Positions 11,353-24,902 are shown, counted from the stretch's first letter. The stretch: 64,000 nucleotides of DNA from Ophiodon elongatus (GCA_016806645.1 JACSYO010002159.1:4545501-4609500); one strand, 5' to 3'. Notes: a model not told the origin generated them from the letters alone. Numbers and translations are program-made.

Positions 11353-12794
11353 ACAAAGGCCTTCTTTTCTCCCATTTAGGTCACTGCTACCCAAATAGAT
11401 AAAAAAAAACTTCACCATGCCATCACAAGAAAGAGCTTTAGATTCTGATTGTGGTTGTCTAGCTTCTCTCAGGGTGTGAAATACTCTTCATTATAGCAGT
11501 TTCAGCCAACGCTTCCCGCACTCAGTCCTGAGGTGCTTGTCACCACCATCAAAACGCATAGTACAAATGCAAAAGCTTTACTGTATACATGGGAAATTTA
11601 AGAAACAAAAATGAATGAATGGATGTACTGTAAAAAGAAAAATGGCATTAACTGAACATTTAGAGTAATATTAATGACTTTGTTTCCTTGGCCCAAGCCC
11701 AAGCTGCTGCTGAATAATAGAAAATATTGATATTCTGTCTTTGTGTCCCACCCCAAAGACAGACAAACTAAGCAACAACTGCTAGTGTTCATATTCTAAT
11801 CATTTATCAGCTAAGTATTTATTCCCCTTCAGCTTGTAGAGCAATATGATTGGCACACAATAAATACATAGTATAAATAAAGATGGTGACATCCTTCTTG
11901 CAAGCAGTCAGCCTCAGCTAAAAGAGATGTATTGCGTGCCAGTCCAAATGCTGGTGTCAGGCTGTTACTGCCATTTCGCTCGCTGCACCTCCAGGCACTC
12001 TGAATGAAAGCATACCACTTACATTCACTTAGTGTGTCTAACATTTTACAGTATATTTTCTTATTCTTACAGTCAAGACCGCAGGGTAAATAATTTTTTC
12101 GAAAAGTTTCCCACTGAGGGGAATAAGTAATCATATCTGGGTGATTTTCTTTGTGAGGAGGCAAAATGGAGAAGATGGGCATGTGTAGGAGAGAGAGAGA
12201 GAAAGAGTGATGCATACAAATGAATTGCAAACTCAAGAGTATGAGCATCAAGTATATCTCCATTCAGCCAAAGTACACTGCTGATTCAGCGGGGATGATC
12301 AAACACCCTTGTCTTGTATTGCATGCACAGATTCTCTGTCTTTATCTCTTTTGTCTTTTCATCTCTTGCTGTCTCCAATCAACCCTTTCTCCGTCTTTCC
12401 CTCTGCCATTTTTATCATCTCTTCTATCCCAGTTTTTATGGATGCAAAGCTTAGTATAGACAATAAGACAGCAAACCTTCAGAATTCCGATTTAAGTGCT
12501 GCAGGGAAAAGGTTATCTGCAGCAGCTCCAGAGGCCTTACGCACATCTTTTGTGTTGATCCAATCAGTATCCAAGTACTTCCATCATCTATTTTCATCTG
12601 GTTTGTTCTAACTTTTTTGGACATGGAAGTATATTAAAATGGAAGATGGAAAGCTTTGACTTCATTTTAAACTCACAGTCTTTCTTTTTCTGAAACAAAA
12701 CTTGTCTCATCTATGTCTAATCATTGATTATTGATGCATTTAAAGTATTTTCAGCCAAACAAGATGGCATAGTTGGGCTGTCCACCATTTTGGT
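11353..12794. other. Non-coding sequence
   Basis: A 144-codon minus-strand open frame (11829-12263) matches nothing I know and begins in a GA-rich stretch, so I treat it as chance. 12330-12440 is pyrimidine-rich. Confidence 0.45.
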
Positions 12795-13352
12795 TCAGGC
12801 CGAAATATCTAATACCAACTGTTGGATAGATTGCCAGGAAATTTTGTCCACACGATCATGGTCTCCAGAGGATTAACTTAAATTACTTTGATCTACTGAC
12901 TTTTCCTCTAGCACCACCAGCAGGTGAAATACCTTGACAATAAATGCATGGATTACTGTGACATTTTCTACAATCATTGAGGGTCCCTGGAGGATGAATG
13001 CCACTGTAGAAGTGTAAATTATGAGTCACTTTTCCCTGTTTTTTTCTGCATCTTCAGCACACACAACAGTGAGTGACCATATCACTGTTCATACAGTAGC
13101 CATGTCAGTATAGGTAAGGTTAATATCAAAGTAGTCACCTATTTGCGACAGTTATCGGATCATAATTGTTTATGCTTTTGAGGAGGAACTAACTGGTTGT
13201 GAAACCTCTGACTTTAGTGCTAATTAGCTGATGTTAGCATGCTAACATGCTAAACTAAGATTGTGAACCTGGAAAATATTATATGCTAATGTTCGAATTA
13301 AATGCACAGCCTCCCAGAGCTGCTTGCATGACTAAAGTCTTATCGTCTTGTT
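12795..13352 (+). mobile_element. Common fish interspersed repeat with 'GTTAGCATGCTAAC' core
   Basis: Left part: ggccgaaatatct, ctgttggatagattgccagg, cagaggatt, and tctagcaccaccagcaggtg. Right part: tagtgctaattagctgatg, ttagcatgctaacatgc, aactaagattgtgaac and acagcctcccagagctgc. This order is that of a very abundant non-coding fish repeat. About 170 bases in the middle (13025-13195) do not fit and may be an insertion or decay. A second, shorter copy lies at 45588-45797. The class is not certain. Confidence 0.8.
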
Positions 13353-13594
13353 ATAACTTATGTCCAATTATATATGTCTCTTTTCCGATTGTTCCACCTT
13401 TTCTTGAAACCAGCACTTGCTTCTTTCTCTTTCCTCACATGTTTTTTTTTTTCATTTGTTTCGTCACCTAACTCCACAACCCTTCTAACATCATAATTTT
13501 ATCCCTACACCTTCCCTCCTTTTCTTCTTCCCTCCTTCATCAATCCGTGTTTCCTCCTTTTTACCTTTTGTTCCTTTACGCCTCCTACCACTGC

Positions 13595-13650
<56 letters not shown>
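13595..13650. repeat. (CT)n microsatellite
   Basis: CT array with a single TTT interruption at 13620. It sits inside a longer pyrimidine-rich stretch (13380-13800). Confidence 0.96.
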
Positions 13651-13658
<8 letters not shown>

Positions 13659-14127
13659 AATCCTCTACCTCCTTCTCCCTCCCCTCCCATTGTTACGCAT
13701 CATCATCAATGCCTTTCATCCTCTGTCCCTCCATCCCTCTCTGCTCTGCCACCTCCCTCTTTCCTCTGTCCTCTAATCATCTCTCGATTTTTAATTTCCC
13801 CGGCAGACAGCTCCAGTGCTGGTCCATTTAGTCACAGGCTTTTAATTAGGAGAAAGCAGATTAGGAAGGCCACTCTCTACCCGGCTAATGGTATACAGTA
13901 CACGCACACAAAATATTCTCCAACACACACACTGCCACCCATGCACACGCACAAGCTTGCAATGGCAACATTATTTATTCTGAAATGCCATTTCCTGGTT
14001 TTGTATTTGTCTTGTTTTAAGTGAACACATTTCTGAACATATGCTGTTACGTGACAGAAGTAAATCAGTGCACTAGAAAGGTGAATGTATTGTTTTGAAA
14101 TATTAACAACCCCCCCACACCACCTCT
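13651..14127. other. Pyrimidine-rich then mixed non-coding sequence
   Basis: Pyrimidine-rich to about 13800, then unremarkable. No gene. Confidence 0.5.
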
Positions 14128-14150
14128 CCCCCCCCCCCACACACACACAC
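14128..14150. repeat. C11 run with (AC)6
   Basis: An 11-base C homopolymer directly followed by AC units. Confidence 0.95.
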
Positions 14151-16179
14151 TTTGTCAAACAAACAGTCCTAAAGGGAACTCACTGTGGCTATTCTTATGG
14201 GAAACATTGAGTATTGTCGAGTAATTCATATTTGGTGTTACATTAGGTGTTTGGATTTACCTTTTACATATGATGCCAGCAGAATCATTTATGCAGATAC
14301 AGATATTTATATCATAGTGAAGCAAAGATTTTGATTTAGAGTCTTAGCTATTTCTATAACAGCTGGTCGGACCCATCAGAGCTCCCCTGACGCAGCTGTT
14401 GAGTCATTTCAAGGGCTTTAGAGGATTTATAACAAAGTGTAACTGATCTAGTTTAAGCAGTGTGATGACTTATTGAGCAGCAATATACAAGATTGACAAG
14501 AGGAAAAACAACAACAGTTATTCCTATTATAGTATCATCTTCAAAGTAATCCTACTTGATCAGGTAAAAAGAAGAGTGAAAAGAAGGAATTATGACTCAT
14601 TGAAAGTCCTCTTTAATTGGTGTGTGGGAGGAACAAGGCCAATCACAGCCATCATTAACCCCCACATTTAAATGAAACTGACATCTAATGCGTAGTTTCA
14701 GTGTGAACTGAATGTGTCATGTACTATAAATGTAAAGCTCATGTTACTCTTTCCTCAGACCTTCAGCCGTTCAATGTGCCATAGAGCAAAACACATATGC
14801 ATAGTTTAATAAAGCAGATATGGCGGGTCAAATCCACATTCCCACTGTGCAGTTAGCAAAACTCAAAATACATTTAATCCAACTTGTGCCAAAGAAGATT
14901 ATCATTGCAGACAAGAAAGTTAACTCACTATCCAATCTTCTTCTGCATTCCTGCTGCAGCTACTGCAGATTAGGGATGAAACGTTGTTTAGATTAGAAGA
15001 AATGTGCGCTGCTTCTTCCCAGCACCTGACAGAGAATAAACAAAGCTCTCCAGGGAGGAAATGTTTGTGTCTAACTGTGTGTGCATGTGTGTGAGCGATC
15101 CTTTTAACATCCCGAGGTGGTCATCAAACTCTTGTTATCTTCTAGTTTTCTTGCAGAGTGCATGTGTCTTAGTGTTGGCCAAATTAGAATGCCTTAAGCA
15201 TATTAAGTGCTTTCTGTGTGTATATGTATTCAGTGCACATGTACACACATTAAATGAATGCACATCATTCGTGTGTTATTTCTCCTAATGGTGGTGTGAA
15301 TAAACATTAATTTGTCCTTTCCTGCCCAGCAGGCAGCCACTGTGGTACGCAACATCAACAGCTGTTCTTTCTGCTATGTAGGACAACAAAGCCAGACTTG
15401 ATCGTGACATGCACTTTGAGGGCAACTTTTAGTTTTCCGTTCTAATTGAATCATGTTGTGACTTTCCAGTGTGTGAGACAATTACAAACTTATTTTTTAA
15501 AGTAGAAATTGTTATGCGAAGCTCTGTAAAATGCTCTCAGTTTGACTTCATCATACTTTACCCTTTAAGTTAACACTTACTTTTGCACAAGTTTATTTGA
15601 GTTGCACTTTTCTCATTTCAATCAGTTTCTTGTCTACTAACCTTTCCTTCTGTTCCCTGAAAACACCCACACACCTCCAAATGCTAAAACAGTGCAGATA
15701 CTGTGATTCATACTGTGTGAGTGGCTGGCATGTTAACAATGCAGATTGAACATCAGTTCTATTTTGCTCAATAAATGTGATGTCAATATTAACACACATT
15801 TTGTCTCAACTTTTATCACGAGGCAGGCCATGATTAATTTCCCTCCCCTTGATGTGAACTGAATTATGATCCTTAAACTTCACTTACTGAGAGAATCAGA
15901 GAAGAAAACATGATTGCTTCATTAAAAAGAAATAACCAACCGAATAGATGAAATGGTGTGAAGTTTTTATTGATCGTAGTCTTTAAAAATGCTTAATTTT
16001 AAATTCAGGACATCAATATAGCAGCAAACAACTATTTGCTTTGTTCGGATATAAAAGAGTAATGTCTACCTGAGCAGAAAATAAAGTCTCTTTCCCTCTG
16101 TGTGTCTTGTAATCCGAGCTTCTCTGTGCTTTGTTCACATAGTCGAGCCGGCCACACGTGCATGGTAGTGCATGTGAGT
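14151..16179. other. Unique-looking non-coding sequence
   Basis: No gene, repeat or RNA recognised. The GC content and lack of simple repeats would suit conserved non-coding elements, but conservation cannot be judged from one sequence. Confidence 0.45.
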
Positions 16180-16510
16180 CCCAGTCGTGGATGTATAAAG
16201 AGAACTAGATATAGCGTTGGAGGCAGCGCAACGCTAGACCCCATGGTATCACATGACGGACCCAGAAACTGAAATCCCACCGTTTGGCCACTATGTCAAA
16301 TTTGCTTCACAGCCAGGAGCTTTTCCTGGTGGCTTGGTCCAAGTGTGTGTGCGCCCCACTGGCTAGCTAATCGCTGCCGCTCTCCACTGCGCTTATACGT
16401 TTACGGCTGATAACGCCGTTGTTGTGGAAGCGTAGAGCCCACCCTCCTGTTACCCCTGAGGTTAACACTGTTAGCTCTGTGTCAGCACTGTAGCCGTGGT
16501 TTGCACTGTT
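16180..16510. repeat. Probable dispersed fish repeat, CpG-rich second half
   Basis: Phrases such as gtggatgtataaagaga, tttggccactatgtcaaat and gagcttttcctggtggcttg recur in fish genomes in my recollection. 16365-16440 is CpG-rich. No open frame of interest, and no terminal repeats identified. Confidence 0.45.
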
Positions 16511-16634
16511 AAAGTGTAAATTCACCTGTCTCCTCTCCCTCTTTTCTTGTCTCTTTCTCTGGTCATTGCCAACTCATTAAGTGGTCCCAGAGTAAGCTTG
16601 TTGTGCCTTAATTTGAGTCGGAGAAAAGGCGTCT

Positions 16635-16662
16635 TTCTGGCTTCTGGCTTCTGGCTTCTGGC
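16635..16662. repeat. (TTCTGGC)4 short tandem repeat
   Basis: Four exact copies of a 7-base unit. Confidence 0.95.
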
Positions 16663-17669
16663 TTGCATGTAGGCCTATGCATGTATTTCCGTTAGTGCGC
16701 ATGAATGCACATCTGTACGCACTTGTTTGTTGTTTGTGTGTATGAATCTTGTGTATGTGTGTGCACGCCAGCCAATAAAAGAGCGGCTACTAGGGCGGGG
16801 GTAGATCAAGCCTGTTTACACACACGCACACTCTCAGACCCAGATATTAATTCCAGCTGCACTGGTTCTGTTCAAACTAAAGTAATTCTCTTCAGGGCTG
16901 TTCTTTTCTTGCATCTTTCTTACAGCCTTGAAGCCAGGCAAAGCGTATCATTGAGGAGCAGGCTGGCCTGTTTTTTTGTGTGTGTACTTTTCTATGTATT
17001 CAAATTCAGTATGCCTTTGATGAGTGCTGTGAAATAGTGTATTCTTATATAAGTCAACTGTCAAAATAAAGCAATTTAGTGAAGTCTTGTCTTGATAGAA
17101 ATTCAAAACGTTTAGAGAGTATGACAATGAAATTACTCCATAATTTCATCCAAATTAGTTCCCTTGCTTCCATTGTATTGGACACAATTTGTGAAAAGAA
17201 TGTATGTCACGAAGCCAAAATACATCTTGTAAATTTAATTTATGAGATTTAAAAGATTGATGCCATTTATGCTCCCATTTGGATAAAATAGAGGACAATG
17301 ACATTTTGTTTTGGATTTTCTCGATAAATGATATTTAAAAAATCCATTCATTCCAAAATTCCACTTATTGTCTATCAACATTGTGTCGATGTTTATTCAT
17401 TCCACAGAAAGTAATTCCAATTTAATTAAATCTTTGGATTATTTAGGATAGTAGGAACACTGGTTGTAGAAATTTCCAGAAGAGCTGCCATGGTTTTCTA
17501 GTTCGAAATGCTTCAGCAGAGACCAGTGACAGTGGTGGCAAGTGGTGCGTTCATCCAGTCAGGTGTAGGGAGGGTTCAATTTAATGTCTCAGTGATTGAG
17601 AGAGTTGTCAAGAATCTATTGTACAGCCTTTAAACGACATCTGTCTTAAATTCATCCATGACCTTGCCA
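16663..17669. other. Non-coding sequence
   Basis: AT-rich from 17030 on; nothing recognised. Confidence 0.5.
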
Positions 17670-17703
17670 GACACACACAAACATACACAAACATACACAC
17701 ACA

Positions 17704-17740
<37 letters not shown>

Positions 17741-17742
17741 AC
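17670..17742. repeat. (CA)n microsatellite, interrupted
   Basis: CA units with repeated CAAACATA interruptions on the left, pure on the right. Confidence 0.95.
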
Positions 17743-18162
17743 TCCTTCTTCTCGGCTCCATTCACTGGCTAATCTATTCTATAGATACAATACACATTTT
17801 ATTCACATACTGTATGTGTGCACACACACTCGCACACACACATTGTTAATTGTGAGTTTATTTGTCTAAAAATACCTTACAAAACCTCTTTCATGCAATA
17901 CTTTCAATATTATTCAATTTATTTTTTTTACATGTAACTGGTCATTGTGTTTCATTGTATTTCCTACTGTATGTTCAGTGTATATTTGAGTATAGTATGA
18001 GAAAAGCAGCTTTCAGAGTAGCAGCAGAGTTTGGTAAGTCCAAGACGGGCATTAATCTACAGTTCACTCCAAAGAAGAGACAAACACTTTTCCTGTCTCT
18101 TCATCTCCATTTCTAACCGCTATACAACTCTGCCTTAATCAACCACTCACTCAGTCAGTCAG

Positions 18163-18163
<1 letters not shown>

Positions 18164-18224
<61 letters not shown>
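18164..18224. repeat. Compound (CT)n-(CA)n microsatellite
   Basis: Short CT block to about 18176, then about 24 CA units. Confidence 0.95.
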
Positions 18225-18227
<3 letters not shown>

Positions 18228-18677
18228 CCTACAGATGTGCCACGATGTCTGTGAATGTTTGTCTTCTTGCCTTCAATTCCTCAGGAAGGTCAGTGCTAGC
18301 TTTGGAATGATAAAACACTGAAGGATTTCTTCTCAGCTTTATCCGACTGAGACGTAAGTCATAGCACACATTCTCATGCAGTTACACAAGAGTACAGACC
18401 TATGGAGTAAATTCACAGCTCTGGGCAGAATCTGTGGACCAAGTCTCTCTTTGTCGAATCTTGTCGGGTGAATCTCTGTGTCAGTTTGTGCGTGCGTGTG
18501 TCTTTGTGAAAGACAGGGAATGTTCTGGTATTGCGTGTCTGCAGGCTCTGCTTTTCACTATGAATGTCTCTGCAGGCCTCTGTCTTGCACTCATGTGTTC
18601 ATCTATACTGCATGTTTGTGTGCACCAGCCAACATTATGAGACACCCCTGTGGACAAATACTGTATCAGCCAATCAA
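18225..18677. other. Non-coding sequence with one acceptor-like tract
   Basis: 18260-18292 (tttgtcttcttgcc...ttcctcag) is a good plus-strand 3' splice-site match, but no credible exon follows. Confidence 0.35.
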
Positions 18678-18708
18678 CCCCCCCCACACACACACACACA
18701 CACACACA
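18678..18708. repeat. C-run plus (CA)n microsatellite
   Basis: About 8 C residues followed by 11 CA units. Confidence 0.95.
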
Positions 18709-18948
18709 TACAGCTATACTGCAGGTGCTGTGTTTCCTCACCACCTGGGTTGAATTGCAAGTGGCAGAGCTCTATGCTGCTGATATGGCTAATGCTAATG
18801 AAACGGCTGTATTAGATATAACACAGTCCATGCTGATGGCCCAGCCTCTCATTTTACAAGCCCGATAGGCCACATTAAGCTGTAGCAAGAGCATGTGCAT
18901 ATCGTTGTGGTGTACATGTGTTTTTTGATAAACAGTATCTAATACTAC

Positions 18949-18961
18949 ATATCTCAGTATA
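18949..18961. repeat. Target-site duplication, left copy
   Basis: ATATCTCAGTATA, identical to 19253-19265. The two copies flank the SINE exactly. Confidence 0.92.
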
Positions 18962-19252
18962 TGGCTTCACGGTGGGGCAGTGGCTAGCACTGTCACCTCA
19001 CAGCAGGAGGGGCCCGGGTTTGATCCCTGATCCCAGGCAAACTCCTTCTGTGTGGAGTTTGCATGTTCTCCCCGTGGCAGCGTGGGTTCCCTCCGGGTTC
19101 TCTGGCTTCCTCCCACAGCAAAAAAATTGCCCGTGAGCGTGAATGGTTGTTAGTCTCTATATATGCCCTGTGATAAACCGGTGAACCCTAACGTCACCTG
19201 GGACCGGCCCCAGTGCCCCCGCGATCATAAGTGGTTTGGATAATGGTATGGA
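18962..19252 (+). mobile_element. Full-length tRNA-derived SINE
   Basis: The head has an RNA polymerase III A-box-like tggggcagtgg (18973-18983) and a B-box-like ggtttgatccc (19017-19027). The known body of this fish SINE follows: gtgtggagtttgcatgttct, ccccgtg, gcgtgggttccctccgggtt, cttcctcccacag, then attgcccgtgagcgtgaatg and a tail around gataatggtatgg. An exact 13-base duplication flanks it. The B box has T in place of the usual C (GGTTTGA for GGTTCGA), and a stretch near 'tccaaagacatgcaggtta' of the usual body is lost. Confidence 0.9.
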
Positions 19253-19265
19253 ATATCTCAGTATA
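19253..19265. repeat. Target-site duplication, right copy
   Basis: ATATCTCAGTATA, a perfect copy of 18949-18961. Confidence 0.92.
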
Positions 19266-20891
19266 GAGCATAGCAGGGAGGAGTTTGAAGCAGGAAAGTA
19301 AGTATTTTTGGACAATTTCATTTCATTACCTAAACCACACATTTGACTCACACTGTCTTCATTTTTTTAAATTATAGGAATATTTTGAGAATTTGTGAAA
19401 ATATTTTCACATGTTTAATTAAAATATATAGTATTTAGAGCACAGTAAAACATATATTTTTATTTTAAAAACTAGACAACCAATGATACATTTTTCAATT
19501 ATCTACCTAATTTCAGTTTAGGTTGTTACAGCAACACGTTTTTTTAAATATACAGTGTGTGGTGCAGTAAGTGTGTATTTTTGACAGAGCATTACAATAT
19601 CTGATGTTTTATTGGAATTCTTTATTAATAAAAGTGTCTATGTGTTTGAGCAGGTTCACGCTGGTTTAGGAGCAACACACTCCAGTGGTGTGTATGCAGT
19701 AGAAAAAGCCAATTACCTCTGCATATGTGTATCTGTATTTGTGTGTGTTAATTAGTGTTTATAGTGTTGCTCCCTAGCCAGTAAAACTAGACCAGCTGTA
19801 AAACAACCTAATTGCCCTCACAGCCCCGTGAGATAGAGAGGGACAGAAGGTAACAGGGGATGGAATGGATGAAAGAGGGATGGAGGAGAGAATGGATAAA
19901 ACTAGGGCAATTAGCTAATAGAGAGATGCATGTTTTAGATTGAATGGAGGAAGACTGAGAGCCATTCTGAATGACATTACAACACAAAATAGTCATTAAA
20001 CAACAAAAAGAAAGAATATGAGATAAAAAAGGAAAGATTTGACTCAACTCTTATATACATTTGTTCTGTTTTTTTAATTGACGCCTACATCAGACTGACA
20101 TGTTTCAACATAATTATTCTGCATACCCTCTCAAGTGTTTTTCACTTATTTTGACTAATTAAACTGATTAAATTAGTTTTATGTTTGTTCTATACTGGGA
20201 ATTGCTAAGGTCAACAAACGACATGTACTAAAAAGACTGCAGGTAGTATATCCGCTCTACCAGGTGCAACAAAAGTAAAAGATCAATCATGTAAACTAGA
20301 ACACAGTCCTGAGATGAGCTGTTAATAACTAATAGAACTGAAAATATGCGTAAGTGGGCCATTTGATGAACATGATTTAGTTGTTTTGTAGGCCTTCAAA
20401 CAATATCATTGTTTGCATTTGTAAACGTAATGTTAAACCAATGAACATTGTAGGTTACTGTATTAACTTGCATAGCATTTAGTTTGATTTTCTTAAACAA
20501 ATTTCACTTTGAGTTCAAACAACTTTAACGTTCAATGATTGCACATTTCTCTCGAAGATTAGTGATCAAATACTAAAATCTCTTTCCATATGTTATCCTT
20601 TTGTGTGGCTGCAGTAACACTCAAAATGTCAGTTTGGCCTATTTATATATCACAGAATGGCATAATTAATAATCTGGGCAAAGACAGTTTAACTGTCTTC
20701 ATCTGGCTCTATTAGACGGGGGCAGCCCTCACAGCTGAAACACTCAGACACATGTGTGAGGAATGTACAGCATGTACAGTATATATGTGTGTGGTTTTAC
20801 ATAAACAGTGCATATTCAAAAGAGACAGACGCACATGTCTGTCCTTACATGTGCACGCATACATCATGGTACGAATTGTCTCCCATCTTGG
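19266..20891. other. AT-rich non-coding sequence
   Basis: No gene or repeat recognised. 19810-19900 is purine-rich. Confidence 0.5.
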
Positions 20892-20903
20892 ATGTGTGTG
20901 CGC

Positions 20904-20937
<34 letters not shown>
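20892..20937. repeat. (TG)n with internal GCGCGCG, Z-DNA-prone
   Basis: An alternating purine-pyrimidine tract with a CG-alternating core at 20900-20906. This is the sequence class most prone to left-handed DNA. Confidence 0.93.
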
Positions 20938-20938
<1 letters not shown>

Positions 20939-21360
20939 AGTCAGTATATGTACCCAGGCCTTGGAGGTTCCCCTTGTCATGCATTCTGAAATTTGCCCTG
21001 CGGCCGTTCCACTGAGCAGCTGCTCTCTCCTCAAAGCCTCTCTCTTATCTTCTGCTCCCATTACTCTCAAGACCTCGCTCTCTGCTTCTGTCTGTTTCTC
21101 TTTTCTCTCTTCATATCTCTCATTTGGTGGCATTCGTTAGATTATGCTCATGCCCTTCCATCTATTCGGTAAAATAATATACATGGACTTGCACCTGACT
21201 ACACCTCACACATCTTATTATACTTCCACGCACTCTATGTTTGCAAGATTCCTGTTATTTATCTATTCCCACAGTAAAATCAGCCAGTGTGAGGGCGTTT
21301 TCCTTTTCGTCATCAATTTCCAACGAATGTATATTTTAGAACAACTCATTCTACGTAACT

Positions 21361-21535
21361 CTTCAGTCTCTCTGCACCAGAGAGGCGTGAGTTCAAGTTT
21401 CATGACCAAGATACAAGTCAGACTCAAGTCACAAATCTGGTGCCTTTGACACCAAATTTAAAAACAAGACTTAGAATTTGACTCAAGCATCAGTGACTTA
21501 AACTTTAACATTTGGACTTGAAATAACATTTAAAA
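21361..21535. repeat. Weak match to a 'gacttgactcaagtc'-type fish repeat
   Basis: Recurrent short words (acaagtcagactcaagtc, tttgactcaagc, gacttgaaat) resemble a degenerate fish repeat built of 'ACTTGACTC' units. It is strongly diverged. Confidence 0.25.
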
Positions 21536-24500
21536 TGTCATGTTGCTGCTATTCCAAATGCCAATTCATAAACTCCTATTCCCAACTAATGGCCAGTAAA
21601 AGCTTAAATGTGATCCAGTTGTTAGTAGCTTATCAATATTACATTCATGGTCAATGGACAAATGACGCAATTTCCCCAGAGATGGGGCGAATTAAAGTGT
21701 CTGTGTGAGATGAAAAGAGTTTCAACCTGAGTGCAAAATTCACACTAATCCCAATGAATCGATTTTATAAATGTACAGAGACAAGAACAAAAAGGAGAAA
21801 GATAATTAGAGATCAGTCAGAGGCTGAGCTGCCACACAAACACACACATCCACTAAATGCATATGTTGCTAATTAGCTTACAGCTAACATATCAACTTTG
21901 ACCTCACACTGTCCAATAGTAAAATGTGCGCAAACGCAAAAGGCAAAAGTTTGCTTTGCTTTCTGCCTGAACACACTTTTAATCTTTGCATGTTGCATTT
22001 TTTTTTTTATCATATATTTTGCTTACATTTTACTTTGTTCTTAATATAACATGTCAAAAGATATTTCTTTATGATTGAACTCTAATTGCATAGTTTTGAA
22101 ATGATCCATCCTTTGAATCAGATCTTCCTTTAGTTCTTAATCTATCCCTCTTTATTTCTCCTTGTCATTTCTACCGCCTCCACCTCACCTTTCAATTAAA
22201 GAGGGAATGGAAGTGAAACATGACAATGAGGTATTTTTTCTATTTCTGTTGGCCGAAAAGGAGCAGGCTATTGAATACTGGATGAGAGCAGCGAATTAAG
22301 AGGGCGAGCAGGCGAGCTGGTGGCTGCTATGTGACGGAAGTGACTCGCTTTTCTCTCGTGTGTGGTACAAAACCAAATTGCTCTATAGCCCATCTGGTGC
22401 ATGTCCCTCCACTTTTCATTATATCTAGCACTACTTTTAGTTTCTCACCATCGCTATCCCCTCTTAAATCTCTTTTACCTGTCCATCTCTCCCTCAAATC
22501 TCCCTCTCTCTGTATTTCTGACAAACTCTTTTCCCATCTACACCCCTGGCCCTCCCCCTCAATGAGCTCTTTAGATTTTTAATGAGCCTATATTTATCCT
22601 CGCTGGATAGGAGGAATGTTTCTGAAGCATTTTACCCTCAACAGCATTTCTCCTGTCACCTTGGACATTTTCCCCCATCTGCCATTTTCAGTTGATGCTC
22701 TAGTGTTTCATCCTTATCTTGTACCACTCCCTCTATTCGTCTATCTTTCCTTTCAAGAGTCGTATTATGACATATTAGATACATTAGTGGAGGAAATGAG
22801 GGCCAAATATACTTGTATCCAAATAACAACCAGTTTTTTCCATTAGACATCTCTCTTCCTTTGTGGATTATCTGCTGGCATAAAGTGCCAACATTCATAT
22901 TTTAAACATCCAGCATCTGCCTAAAAAGAAAAGCAGCACTGCATGCTGAGGAGAGATATTCTTCTTCAATATCTTACCAACTGAAACGTTCTTGAGCAAG
23001 ACTTTTAGGTGGTGGTCCGAACCATTTTTCATCAGTTCTCTGCAGAAAACTGTATCCCAAATGTTGCAGCTTACTTTTAAGAAAACAATCCAAAGACCAT
23101 CTGGAAATTTCTTGTCAGTTTTCCTAAAGAAATCGTACCTTATATTGTAGTAAATGGCTTTCTGGGCAAATGGGGATACTTTCATTGTATTATCACAGTT
23201 AACCGCAAAGAAAATTTTGCCGTGGCATATTCAGAGCATACGAGCTCCATAGCCAATCACAGTACAGCATCTCAGGGCCATATTTTTGTGATAACCAGTA
23301 TGGTTTCCAAACTTAACCCCTCTGCCAAATCTGATCTCAGTCAGACATGTTTTGGCCTTAGTTTTTTCTGTTTTTCTCCATTGACATTGTTTGCATGATT
23401 GCAAACTGGTGATTAGTTTTTTCTTATGTATTTTCATACAATTGGCATCAATAATATTTAAACGGTCAGGCAAAATGGTGGTGAGCTGAAATTGATTAAA
23501 CGATGCCATTCTGTTTATTGGCTTTCCACATTATCATCTTGTTTAAGAAAACTAACACAAATCCGTTACAGACAGCTGGAGACTGGTATACACACTTTAC
23601 TTATTAATCATATTCAAAATGTAGTGCAGATTTCTCCTCACATGACCTAATTGCTTGATTAATTGTGAATTAATTGTAACATTACTAGTTCTCCTTCATC
23701 CTTCACTGTGCAGTGGATCTTGTGATGGCAGTGATAAGGCAAAATTAATGTGGAAGGTAACTCTAGCTTTTCTTCACAATCCATTCCAGGTTTCTAGGAA
23801 TTGACCTACAGTGCTGCTGAAGTGTAAGTAAAACAAATACATTATTTATAATAATGGATGCCATTGTAAGTGTAGCAGGGTGTCTGATTCAAATGGAGCT
23901 TTGAATACAGTTGAAAACTTAATTAAAGAGGCAGTAGAAGCTTTTTATTATCCTTTCTTTCAATTGATATTATATTACATGATCTGCTTTATAAAGGCAT
24001 AAAGAAAAAGTATAATAGATGGTGTTAATACATTAAAAGGTAATGTTGTGATACCCAACCTGTGTATTCTTCCCACTTAGCCGGGTACAATGTCTATGTT
24101 CAGTAATGGAAAATATGTCCATAATGATTATTCTCGTAAAATATAGAAATCAAAGCATAATGTGCTTTAAAAATAAGACCCCCTGGACTTTTATAACACA
24201 GTCCGCATTGACCAATGACAAAAAGTCACGACCCCCTCATGGAAATTGTTGGCACTTACGGTAGGTCAGTTCCTCTGGCACACGCACACAGACACAGGCA
24301 GACAAAAGAGTGTTGGGTAGAAGCTGAAGTAAAATACAATAGCAGGAAACACACACACGCGCACACACACTAATGATACTGTGGAAACAGAATGGTGAAT
24401 GCATAAATGCTCAAGAGAGAACAAACATGCTGAGATAGGAAAAGACACAACACAGACGCGCACACACACAGGGCTTTTCTCAGCTGTTAAAACTGTCATC

Positions 24501-24902
24501 CAATGTTGGTTTGTGGGGCATCAGTGTGCCATTAAAATTTAAAGAGAGCTTGCTTCTTCTCTTATCGCCTTGCTGTCAGGAAACAGTTCACCTTTGGATA
24601 CTACATGAACACATCTACTTCTGACCATCTCCTTTTAAGTCCACAGCTCTTATTCTTCACTCTTCACTCCTCTCACTCTTTCACTCCCCGTTTCACCTGA
24701 AATCCATCTTTCTTTACTTTTCGTGATGTCTCTTTCTGGCATAGTTTTTTTCTTGCTGGCTGAAAGGTGGCCAGGAGTCATCGAGGACAAACTCTGCCCT
24801 CCTTGCTGTAACATGAATATACACACACGCACACATTTACACACACTTCAAATCAGGAAAGGGATGGGTTCCTTTTATAATAGATCAACATTCTGCATGA
24901 AT

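Noticed and set aside
11829..12263. 144-codon minus-strand frame
   Set aside because: No domain, no splice or promoter context, and a start in a GA-rich tract; consistent with chance.
13238..13251. Perfect 14-base palindrome GTTAGCATGCTAAC
   Set aside because: It is a normal part of the dispersed fish repeat at 12795-13352, not an independent site.
18260..18300. Strong plus-strand acceptor with GTCAGT four bases later
   Set aside because: The donor is poor and no exon-like sequence follows.
18962..19030. Possible tRNA gene
   Set aside because: A and B boxes are present but the sequence does not give a cloverleaf and continues into the SINE body.
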